NCBI GenBank assembly: GCA_022711595.1
Contig: JAKLET010000002.1
Coordinates: 175,469-239,468 of the forward strand
DNA length: 64,000 nucleotides
From: Deltaproteobacteria bacterium
GTDB taxonomy: Bacteria; Desulfobacterota; Syntrophorhabdia; Syntrophorhabdales; Syntrophorhabdaceae
Direction of reading: 5' to 3'
Part shown: piece after piece, positions 10,395-16,544 of the stretch
Layout of the letters: each line of letters starts with the position of its first letter
How positions within the stretch are numbered: position 1 is the stretch's first letter
Program-made: the position numbers and the translations under genes
The notes under the pieces: generated by a model
Database searches by the model: none
The model's input: the letters and a program-made list of their open reading frames with translations, nothing else
What the model was told of the DNA's origin: nothing

Positions 10395-10440
10395 GCTTGA
10401 AAGTTTGGGTGCCTGAACGGCTTGAAAGCTTGATGTGAAA
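10395..10440. repeat. 8-nt word array (CTTGARNG family)
   Basis: Degenerate tandem words CTTGAAAG, TTTGGGTG, CCTGAACGG, CTTGAAAG, CTTGATGTG directly follow the nitroreductase gene. The same word family occurs at 11197-11290, 38193-38280 and 45393-45424. Confidence 0.55.
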
Positions 10441-10522
10441 GACCTTCATTCCTGAATATTACCTTTAAATTTGAAATGCTAATGTATCCCAACGGTTAAG
10501 CGCCCGAGTGTTTTTTCCACCG

Positions 10523-10551
10523 TTGACATCAATGTGCAATTGAGATATCGT
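10523..10551 (+). promoter_or_regulatory. Candidate promoter for the Gly-rich secreted protein
   Basis: TTGACA (10523-10528), 17-nt spacer, TATCGT (10546-10551). The start would be near 10558, about 60 nt before the ATG at 10618, which has AAAGGAGG. Confidence 0.4.
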
Positions 10552-10617
10552 TCTTTAATATTGTAATGTAATAAGTTACTTTGCAATGGTTTCGTAAAAT
10601 GCAAAAAGGAGGCGTCT

Positions 10618-11199
10618 ATGTATCGGGAAAGACGAAGAGGCACATTGGTCGGGCCGATCATCGTGTCGGCCTCACTGATAATACTTTCGGTCTTTTTATT
10701 TCCGATCTCCGGCAGTTCCCAGGTCACTTACGGTGCGAGGCTCCAGCAGAACCTGATCGAGCAGAACAACCTGAAGAGAAATATAAACTTTCTCATGCGC
10801 CTGAGCGACCAGGCAAAAGGCAGGGCGCAGCTCTCACGGACGGCCGGTGACCGAAAGGCCTACAATTACTGGAGAAATCAATATCGTGGCCTGCAGAATA
10901 GGATCAACCAGTATCAGCAGAGACTGGCATATCTGCAGTCCCAGGAGCAGCAGCTGCGCTACGCTGTCAACACTTATGGTCCCAATGCCGGAGGAGGTTC
11001 TGTTACGGGCGGGTCATCGGGCGGAGGCTACGGTTCAGGCTCGGGCGGAGGCTACGGTTCAGGCTCGGGCGGAGGCTACGGTTCAGGCTCCTCAGGAGGT
11101 TCATCGGGGGGTAGATCAGGCGGCAATCAGGGTGGCAGCTCCGGAGGCGGAGGGCAATGCAAAGGATTGGATCTCCTGGGCAATTGTATAGAACGGTGA
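10618..11199 (+). CDS. Secreted coiled-coil protein with Gly/Ser-rich tail
   Basis: 193 residues. N-terminal membrane segment or signal peptide (residues about 10-34, 'LVGPIIVSASLIILSVFLFPISGSSQ'), then a Gln/Arg-rich helical region with coiled-coil character (about 40-115), then a Gly/Ser/Tyr-rich tail (about 120-175) with three perfect GGGYGSGS-type units, and a C-terminal segment with two cysteines ('QCKGLDLLGNC'). The family is unknown to me. The tail resembles flexible linkers or low-complexity surface segments. SD AAAGGAGG precedes the ATG. Likely exported; function unknown. Confidence 0.75.
   Translation: MYRERRRGTLVGPIIVSASLIILSVFLFPISGSSQVTYGARLQQNLIEQNNLKRNINFLMRLSDQAKGRAQLSRTAGDRKAYNYWRNQYRGLQNRINQYQQRLAYLQSQEQQLRYAVNTYGPNAGGGSVTGGSSGGGYGSGSGGGYGSGSGGGYGSGSSGGSSGGRSGGNQGGSSGGGGQCKGLDLLGNCIER
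11017..11088 (+). repeat. Three perfect 24-bp tandem repeats inside the Gly-rich gene
   Basis: A 24-bp unit starting TCGGGCGGAGG occurs at 11017-11040, 11041-11064 and 11065-11088 without a mismatch, encoding SGGGYGSG each time. Perfect identity suggests recent slippage or a copy-number-variable tract that keeps the frame. Confidence 0.9.
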
Positions 11200-11290
11200 A
11201 TTGCTTGAATGCTGAACTTCCTTAGGAGAGGTCTGCATTTTATGCCGCTCAAACATTAAAAAGATTCGTGTATTCAAGCTGTTTTTTTAA
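11197..11290. repeat. Weak 8-nt word traces between the Gly-rich gene and tRNA-Pro
   Basis: CTTGAATG followed by CTGAAC right after the stop codon, and TTCAAGCTG plus a T run at 11272-11288 in the opposite orientation. They resemble the arms of the CTTGARNG arrays and may act as the shared terminator of the two convergent genes. Confidence 0.35.
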
Positions 11291-11292
11291 TA

Positions 11293-11368
11293 TCGGGGCG
11301 ACTGGATTTGAACCAGCGACCTCTTGCTCCCAAGGCAAGCGCGCTAAACCATGCTGCGCCACGCCCCG
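11293..11368 (-). tRNA. tRNA-Pro (UGG)
   Basis: On the minus strand the 76-nt sequence folds as a tRNA: acceptor CGGGGCG / CGCCCCG with discriminator A, D-arm GCGC...GCGC, anticodon stem CTTGC / GCAAG around loop CTTGGGA (anticodon TGG), variable AGGTC, and T-arm GCTGG-TTCAAAT-CCAGT. The anticodon TGG reads proline codons. The 3' CCA is not encoded (TAT follows the discriminator), so it must be added by CCA-adding enzyme. Confidence 0.95.
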
Positions 11369-11439
11369 AACAGCCTGAGCATATCACAGAAACAAGTGTT
11401 TTTCAATAATCAGCACCTGTTTCAAGGCCCACAAGAGCG

Positions 11440-11468
11440 TTGACTTTTTTTGCTTTTCAGCACAGAAT
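11440..11468 (+). promoter_or_regulatory. Candidate promoter of ahbC
   Basis: TTGACT (11440-11445), 17-nt spacer, CAGAAT (11463-11468), ending 9 nt before the ahbC ATG. Predicted 5' leader is only a few nucleotides. Confidence 0.4.
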
Positions 11469-11477
11469 AAGAGCATA

Positions 11478-12668
11478 ATGATCGGTATATCAAAGCTTTA
11501 TTGCGGCGCCGTAGAAGCATCCGACCCGTTGCGTTACGGAAGGGAATCGGCGCATCTTCCGTCCCACCTTCTCCAGTTCTCGAAGGACAAAAAACCCGTT
11601 GTCGTATGGAACATGACAAAGCGCTGCAACCTCAGGTGCGTTCATTGCTATGCTTTCGCGGAGGGCGAAGGTTACAAGGGCGACGAGTTGTCGACAGAGG
11701 AAGGCAAGACACTCATCGACGACCTCGCGCAGTTCGGTGTCCCGGTCATCCTTTTTTCCGGAGGTGAGCCGGTCCTCAGGGAGGACCTGCCGGAGCTTAT
11801 CGACCATGCTGTCAAGAGAGGTCTTCGGGCTGTGATATCAACGAACGGGACGCTCATCACCGGGGAAAAAGCGCACATTTTCTCGCGGTTCTCTCTATCA
11901 TACATAGGGGTCAGCCTCGACGGCTTGAGCGATATAAACGACGCCTTCCGGGGCGTGCGGGGGGCTTTTGAGAGAGCGATAGATGGCATGAGGAACGCGA
12001 AGAAGGCCGGTATCAAGGTGGGGCTCAGATTCACCATCAATAGAAGGAACGTCGGTGAAATACCGAAGATCTTCGATCTCATAGAAGAAGAGGGCATAGA
12101 GCGCGTCTGCTTCTATCACCTGGTTTACGCCGGAAGGGGTTCCAAGCTTATGAACGAGGACCTCTCGCACGAGGAGACGCGCCGTGTTGTAGATCTTATC
12201 ATGGACAGAACAAAAATGTTTTTCGATAAAGGCAGGCCCATAGAAGTGCTGACTGTTGATAATCATGCCGATGGCCCTTACATCTATCTCAGGCTCCTGA
12301 AGGAAGACCCCGCAAGGGCGAAGGAGGTACTTGAACTACTAAAAATGAACGAAGGCAACGCCTCCGGTGTCGGTATCGCCTGCATTGACGAAAAGGGCTT
12401 CGTTCACGCCGACCAGTTCTGGAGGCACTATAGCTTTGGAAATGTCAGACAGCGGCCATTCAGTGCCATCTGGAAAGATATGTCGGACCCCGTAATGGCT
12501 AAGCTGAAGGAAAAGAAAAAGCATGTGGGGGGGCGCTGCGGCGACTGCAGATGGCTCGATGTATGCGCCGGCAACTTCCGCGTACGCGCAGAAGCAGCGA
12601 CAGGGGACCTGTGGGCCCACGATCCCCAGTGTTATTTAAGCGATGAAGAGATAAAAAAAAGACAATGA
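11478..12668 (+). CDS. ahbC: Fe-coproporphyrin III synthase AhbC (radical SAM/SPASM)
   Basis: 396 residues. In the siroheme-dependent haem pathway AhbC removes the two acetate side chains of 12,18-didecarboxysiroheme to give iron-coproporphyrin III. The N-terminus 'GISKLYCGAVEASDPLRYGRESAHLPSHLLQFSKDKKPVVVWNMT' is characteristic of AhbC, followed by the radical SAM CxxxCxxC ('CNLRCVHC', about residues 50-57), 'FSGGEPVLREDL', and a SPASM-like C-terminal cluster region ('CGDCRWLDVC' and a late Cys in 'DPQC'). The neighbours hemB and ahbD support the assignment. The start has little Shine-Dalgarno sequence. The related NirJ/AhbD enzymes are the alternative, but the N-terminus argues for AhbC. 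Confidence 0.9.
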   Translation: MIGISKLYCGAVEASDPLRYGRESAHLPSHLLQFSKDKKPVVVWNMTKRCNLRCVHCYAFAEGEGYKGDELSTEEGKTLIDDLAQFGVPVILFSGGEPVLREDLPELIDHAVKRGLRAVISTNGTLITGEKAHIFSRFSLSYIGVSLDGLSDINDAFRGVRGAFERAIDGMRNAKKAGIKVGLRFTINRRNVGEIPKIFDLIEEEGIERVCFYHLVYAGRGSKLMNEDLSHEETRRVVDLIMDRTKMFFDKGRPIEVLTVDNHADGPYIYLRLLKEDPARAKEVLELLKMNEGNASGVGIACIDEKGFVHADQFWRHYSFGNVRQRPFSAIWKDMSDPVMAKLKEKKKHVGGRCGDCRWLDVCAGNFRVRAEAATGDLWAHDPQCYLSDEEIKKRQ

Positions 12669-12800
12669 CCGGTGATCAAAAGCGAAAGATCCGATGTCCG
12701 GTCACCAATGGCAGAATTGATTAATAATGTCCGATGAACGGACCCCAACGGCCAAATCCGGTTGTTGTCTTCTCATTGGTTACTAGTCATTGTTTTTTTA
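12665..12800. repeat. Degenerate CCGGT/CCAAT word array between ahbC and hemB
   Basis: The gap holds repeated, partly inverted words: TGACCGG (12665) faces CCGGTCA (about 12698); GTCCG-ATGAA-CGGAC forms a small hairpin near 12730; CCAATGG and CATTGGTTAC also recur inverted. No ORF. It resembles the other short-word arrays in style but with different words, and could be a worn copy of the family. Confidence 0.4.
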
Positions 12801-12815
12801 AACACAGGAGGCAAA

Positions 12816-13802
12816 ATGCGTTATCCGACCTACAGGCCGAGAAGACTCAGGAAGAATGAAAAACTCAGGGCCATGGTACGTGAAACAACCCTCTCAGTGG
12901 ACCACCTGGTTTACCCTGTTTTCGTCAAGGAGATGGGCGAAAAGAAGGTTCCTATTGCCTCCATGCCCGGTATCTGCCAGTTTTCCGTCGAAGGGGTCCT
13001 CAAAGAGATCGACGCAGTGGTCAAGGCGGGCGTGCCCGCGATCCTCATTTTCGGGGTTCCTGAAAAAAAGGATGAGACCGGCACCGGCGCCTATGACAAG
13101 AACGGCATAGTGCAGAAGGCGGTGCGGGGTATCAAGAAGCGTTTCAAGAATGACATCCTTGTCATCACCGATGTATGCATGTGCGAGTATACGAGCCATG
13201 GCCATTGCGGTATCGTGAAAGATGGCGATGTAGATAACGACGAAACGCTGAAACTATTGGCCAGGAGCGCCCTGACACATGTCATGGCCGGCGCAGACAT
13301 GGTTGCCCCCTCGGACATGATGGACGGCAGAGTGCGCGCCATCAGGGAGATGCTTGATCTCCACGGTGATTACAGCGTACCCATAATGAGCTATGCAGCA
13401 AAATACGCCTCGTGCCTCTACGGTCCCTTTCGTGATGCCGCCGAGTCGGCGCCCCAGTTCGGTGACCGCAAGTCCTATCAGATGGATCCGCCCAACGAGC
13501 GTGAGGCCATGCGGGAGATAACTCTCGATATCGGTGAAGGGGCCGATATCATCATGGTGAAGCCGGCACTTTTCTACCTCGATGTCCTCGCGCGTGCGAA
13601 AGAGCAGTTCAATATACCGCTGGCGGCGTACAGTGTGAGCGGCGAATATTCAATGATAATGTCGGCGGCGTCGAAGGGATGGCTTGACCTGAAACGGACC
13701 GTCATCGAATCGACAACGAGCATCAGGCGTGCAGGCGCGGATATCGTCATCACCTATTTCGCGAAAGAGATCGGCAAATGGGCGAAAGAACATTCCCTCT
13801 GA
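12816..13802 (+). CDS. hemB: Porphobilinogen synthase (delta-aminolevulinate dehydratase) HemB
   Basis: Condenses two 5-aminolevulinate molecules to porphobilinogen. 328 residues from ATG 12816, which has ACAGGAGG upstream; the open frame to 12762 crosses the repeat array and is not used. The start 'RYPTYRPRRLRKNEKLRAMVRET' is canonical. The metal/active-site region 'LVITDVCMCEYTSHGHCGIVKDG' keeps three cysteines in the C-x-C...C arrangement of Zn-dependent enzymes; Schiff-base lysines lie in 'MSYAAKYAS' and 'IIMVKPALFYLD'. The gene overlaps the start of ahbD by 25 nt. Confidence 0.96.
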   Translation: MRYPTYRPRRLRKNEKLRAMVRETTLSVDHLVYPVFVKEMGEKKVPIASMPGICQFSVEGVLKEIDAVVKAGVPAILIFGVPEKKDETGTGAYDKNGIVQKAVRGIKKRFKNDILVITDVCMCEYTSHGHCGIVKDGDVDNDETLKLLARSALTHVMAGADMVAPSDMMDGRVRAIREMLDLHGDYSVPIMSYAAKYASCLYGPFRDAAESAPQFGDRKSYQMDPPNEREAMREITLDIGEGADIIMVKPALFYLDVLARAKEQFNIPLAAYSVSGEYSMIMSAASKGWLDLKRTVIESTTSIRRAGADIVITYFAKEIGKWAKEHSL

Positions 13803-14797
13803 GAATGATCGCATGGGAACTGACGCGCAATTGCAACCTTTCCTGCGTCCACTGCCGGGCGTCTGCCGCGTCAGGCCCCCACGAGGGTGAACTGTCCACG
13901 GAAGAATGCAGGAGGATCATCGATGACATCCTTTCCTTTTCAGAGCCGACGGTAATCCTGACCGGCGGGGAGCCGCTCCTGAGGCCTGATATCTTCGATA
14001 TTATCGAATACGGGAACGGCAGGGGTTTAAGGCTTGTTATCGCCATAAACGGAACACTCCTCGATATAGAAAAAGCGCACAGATTAAAAGCCTCGGGCAT
14101 AAAAAGGGTCAGTCTGAGCATTGACGGAAAAGACAGAAAAGGCCATGACAGCTTTAGGGGTGTCGATGGTTCTTTTGGCGCCGTGATCAGGGCGACACAG
14201 ATATTTAAAGATATCGTGCTGCCATTCCAGATCAACACTACCGTGACAAGGCTTAACGTGGATGATCTGGGCGAGATCTACAAGTTGGTGCGGTCGCTTG
14301 GGGCCGCCGCCTGGCATATATTTCTCCTGGTGCCGGTTGGCCGAGGTACAGGGCTGAAGGGCAGCGAGCTTTCCGCGAAGACATACGAGGATGTATTGCA
14401 CTGGCTCTACGGAGTTGAAAAAAGGAACGAAATTGAAATGAAGGTGACCTGTGCCCCTCATTACTATCGTATTGTTAAAGAGAAGGGTGATACGCCGAAA
14501 AGCGCCGGTTGCCTGGCGGGAAAGAGCTTCATGTTCATCTCCCACCGCGGTTTGGCACAACCCTGCGGTTACCTGGAGGCGGTTTCCGGCAACGTCCTCA
14601 AGGACGGCGTCAAAAAAGTCTGGCAGGACTCGGAGGTCTTCCGGCGGCTCCGCGATCTTTCGTCGTATAAAGGTAAATGCGGCGGATGTCAATTCCTGCG
14701 CATCTGCGGCGGGTGCCGCGCCCGTGCCTACGAGGCGACGGGGGACTATCTTGAAGAAGAACCCCTGTGTTCATACGTGGAAGAACATGATGAATGA
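13778..14797 (+). CDS. ahbD: Haem synthase AhbD-like radical SAM/SPASM protein
   Basis: 339 residues. AhbD oxidatively decarboxylates the two propionates of Fe-coproporphyrin III to the vinyl groups of haem b. Radical SAM motif 'CNLSCVHC' (about residues 19-26), 'TGGEPLLRPDIFD', and a SPASM domain with 'CAPHYYRI', 'CLAGKSFMFISHRGLAQPCGYL', and 'CGGCQFLRICGGCRARAYEATGDYLEEEPLC' as auxiliary cluster ligands. Overlap with hemB and vicinity of ahbC favour AhbD over the paralogue NirJ. The start ATG 13778 sits inside hemB and suggests coupling. Alternative: another haem/d1-type SPASM enzyme. Confidence 0.82.
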   Translation: MGERTFPLRMIAWELTRNCNLSCVHCRASAASGPHEGELSTEECRRIIDDILSFSEPTVILTGGEPLLRPDIFDIIEYGNGRGLRLVIAINGTLLDIEKAHRLKASGIKRVSLSIDGKDRKGHDSFRGVDGSFGAVIRATQIFKDIVLPFQINTTVTRLNVDDLGEIYKLVRSLGAAAWHIFLLVPVGRGTGLKGSELSAKTYEDVLHWLYGVEKRNEIEMKVTCAPHYYRIVKEKGDTPKSAGCLAGKSFMFISHRGLAQPCGYLEAVSGNVLKDGVKKVWQDSEVFRRLRDLSSYKGKCGGCQFLRICGGCRARAYEATGDYLEEEPLCSYVEEHDE

Positions 14798-14809
14798 CCA
14801 AATCACAAT

Positions 14810-14854
14810 AACCGGATAAACTGGACAAACCCGATAAATCAAATAAACCGGACC
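14810..14854. repeat. 9-nt tandem array, five units (AAYCSGATA)
   Basis: Exact 9-nt phase: AACCGGATA, AACTGGACA, AACCCGATA, AATCAAATA, AACCGGACC. It lies between the convergent ahbD and the hydrolase gene. The flank to 14890 (CCGGAAGATACCGC) continues similar words without strict phase. Confidence 0.75.
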
Positions 14855-14894
14855 GCCGCGATACCGGAAGATACCGCTGTTTCGCTGGTCATGG

Positions 14895-16172
14895 TTATTT
14901 TGTTTTCATTGCATCATCCAGCCAGTCGAGGATGCGTGCGTTGGAGATGATTGAGGCGCCTATCTGGCAGTGTTCCTCCGCCCCTTCTTCCCGGGTGAAG
15001 AGCATATAGTCCTTGGGGCTTTTGAGAGCTTCGTATAGTATTTTTGACTGGCCGGGAACATCCTTGTCGTCCTCGGAATCGACGACAAGCATTCTGCAGG
15101 AGATACGATCTGCGACTCCCTTCAGGGTATACGCCCTGGTCATTCTAAACCACTCCGACGGCGTTTTTGCCTGGAAGGTGAACATGCCGTTGCCGATGGC
15201 CCATCTTGCCGAAGGGTCTTTTTTCATCATTGCGTATGTCTCCTTATCGAAGGCTTCGGAGCTTTCTTTCGAGTCGATCATCGACTCAAGCTCGGGAGTG
15301 AGACGAGCGGTCCTGTGGAAATCATAGACCCCGCCGTTGACGATGCAAGTTTTTATCCTTTTTTCAAAGGCCATGGCCCTTGGTACGAGGTAGCCGCCGA
15401 AGCTTATGCCCATGATGGCGACGCGTTCCGGATCCACCTCTTTTTGACTGAAGGCGAAATCGACAACGGGTGTAATCACGGTTTCCCAGTTGGGCCGAAA
15501 GGGTATCTTCTGCTCACGGATGACGCGTCCCTGCCCCGGCCCTTCGAAAATGAGGCAGTTGTATCCCCTCTCAAGGGCGAAGACGGCCACAGAGTAATAA
15601 AGTTCTTCGGCGGTGCCGTCGAAGCCGGTCTGGATGATCAGAAGAGGCCTTTTCACCTTTTTCGAATCAATGAGACAATAATAACCCGGGAGTGTCGTGC
15701 CTTCGAAGGGGATTTCCACGGGGATTATGGGAAAGCGGGACAACTTCACCGCTTTGAGAAAACTCTCGCGGCTTTCGCGCCACGCAGCAAGGATGCGGGG
15801 GTCATCGGGGTTCTTATGGAGGAAGAACTCGGCCGTCCTGTAATAATTTGCAGCCTTGAGGTATTCCCGGAATGCGCTTATGTTTTTGCCGCGCGCTGCA
15901 AAATTTTCTGCCGCCTTGCTTCGTTGCTGCGCCGTGGCAAGCCACTCGCGATGCCAGCTCTCATCGTCGCCTTCCTTGATACGGTAAGCGGTCTTGAGGC
16001 ATTCCCCGATATCGGCAGCCCCGCCTGAGGTCGCGGAGATTGTCCTGAGGGTCTGGAAAGAATACTGGGTATCTTTGAAGATCAGGTCCATTGCCTCCCC
16101 TCCGGCACAAAAGACAGTGAGAGAAAATACGCATATTCCAAAGAACACTTTAAGAAACATCCCCGGCGTCAT
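14895..16172 (-). CDS. Secreted alpha/beta hydrolase (dipeptidyl-peptidase/esterase-like, FrsA/DUF1100-type)
   Basis: 425 residues, minus strand. Signal peptide (residues about 5-25, ends CAGGEA). A helical N-terminal region (about 40-140) is followed by an alpha/beta-hydrolase core: oxyanion area 'LLIIQTGFDGTAEELYY', nucleophile elbow 'GISFGGY', acid 'VVDSEDDKDVPG' and a late His in 'GAEEHCQIG'. The layout of a helical cap before the core is like 2,6-dihydropseudooxynicotine hydrolase/FrsA relatives. AAGGAG sits 7 nt upstream of the ATG at 16172. Substrate unknown; carboxylesterase or C-C hydrolase are possible. Confidence 0.75.
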   Translation of the reverse strand: MTPGMFLKVFFGICVFSLTVFCAGGEAMDLIFKDTQYSFQTLRTISATSGGAADIGECLKTAYRIKEGDDESWHREWLATAQQRSKAAENFAARGKNISAFREYLKAANYYRTAEFFLHKNPDDPRILAAWRESRESFLKAVKLSRFPIIPVEIPFEGTTLPGYYCLIDSKKVKRPLLIIQTGFDGTAEELYYSVAVFALERGYNCLIFEGPGQGRVIREQKIPFRPNWETVITPVVDFAFSQKEVDPERVAIMGISFGGYLVPRAMAFEKRIKTCIVNGGVYDFHRTARLTPELESMIDSKESSEAFDKETYAMMKKDPSARWAIGNGMFTFQAKTPSEWFRMTRAYTLKGVADRISCRMLVVDSEDDKDVPGQSKILYEALKSPKDYMLFTREEGAEEHCQIGASIISNARILDWLDDAMKTK

Positions 16173-16249
16173 GGCATACTCCTTGTGTAGTGTGGTCGTT
16201 TGTTCTAATTATGCATGATGAAGACCTGATGCACAAGGGTTTCCCGCTC

Positions 16250-16470
16250 ACGAAAACAGTTTCAACCGTTTGAGGAGGCCGTAAAGTGTAAGGCGTCAGA
16301 CGTAAGGTGTTGAAAAACGAGGAATGACATCTCTTCATGCTAAACGGTTTCACGGTTCTTTTACGCTTTACGGTTTCATTCACGCTTCACGGTCTTTAAC
16401 GGCTGGAACGGCTGAAACTGTTTTTCCTATCACCCATGGCCTATCACCCATGGCCTGTTACCCATCACCC
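16250..16470. repeat. Composite nested inverted-repeat array (9-nt, 7-nt, and GGTNAT families)
   Basis: Order: a 9-nt-family left arm (16257-16275, CAG-TTTCAACCG-TTTGAGG), a GTRARNC heptad left arm (16281-16311), a loop, the inverted heptad right arm (16359-16394), the inverted 9-nt right arm (16391-16420, ending AACTG then TTTTTCC), then six inverted RGGTNAT heptads (16429-16470: ATCACCC, ATGGCCT, ATCACCC, ATGGCCT, GTTACCC, ATCACCC). The two outer arms pair with each other, as do the two inner arms, giving a nested hairpin. Confidence 0.75.
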
Positions 16471-16480
16471 GTTTTTTACA

Positions 16481-16509
16481 TTGACATCTCCCTCTATCGT
16501 GCCCATATT
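16481..16509 (+). promoter_or_regulatory. Promoter of the DUF255 gene
   Basis: TTGACA (16481-16486), 17-nt spacer, CATATT (16504-16509). It starts 11 nt after the repeat array ends; leader about 30 nt to the ATG. Confidence 0.6.
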
Positions 16510-16544
16510 CGAGAACGGCGCTGCAGCGACCGGAAAGGGAGGGA

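Larger units (their letters stand above)
16173..16544. other. Divergent intergenic region holding a nested repeat structure
   Basis: 372 nt between the divergent hydrolase and DUF255 genes. It contains the hydrolase upstream region (AT-rich, 16200-16225), the composite repeat at 16250-16470, and a good promoter for the DUF255 gene at 16481-16509. No gene is seen; short open frames across it are the repeat words translated. Confidence 0.7.

Noticed and set aside
12872..12889. Half-site ACGTGAAACA resembling the right half of parS
   Set aside because: Left half does not match (11 of 16 overall) and it is in hemB coding sequence.
16250..16470. Possible CRISPR array
   Set aside because: Units are 7-9 nt, degenerate, without unique spacers, and arms are inverted; no cas genes in the window.
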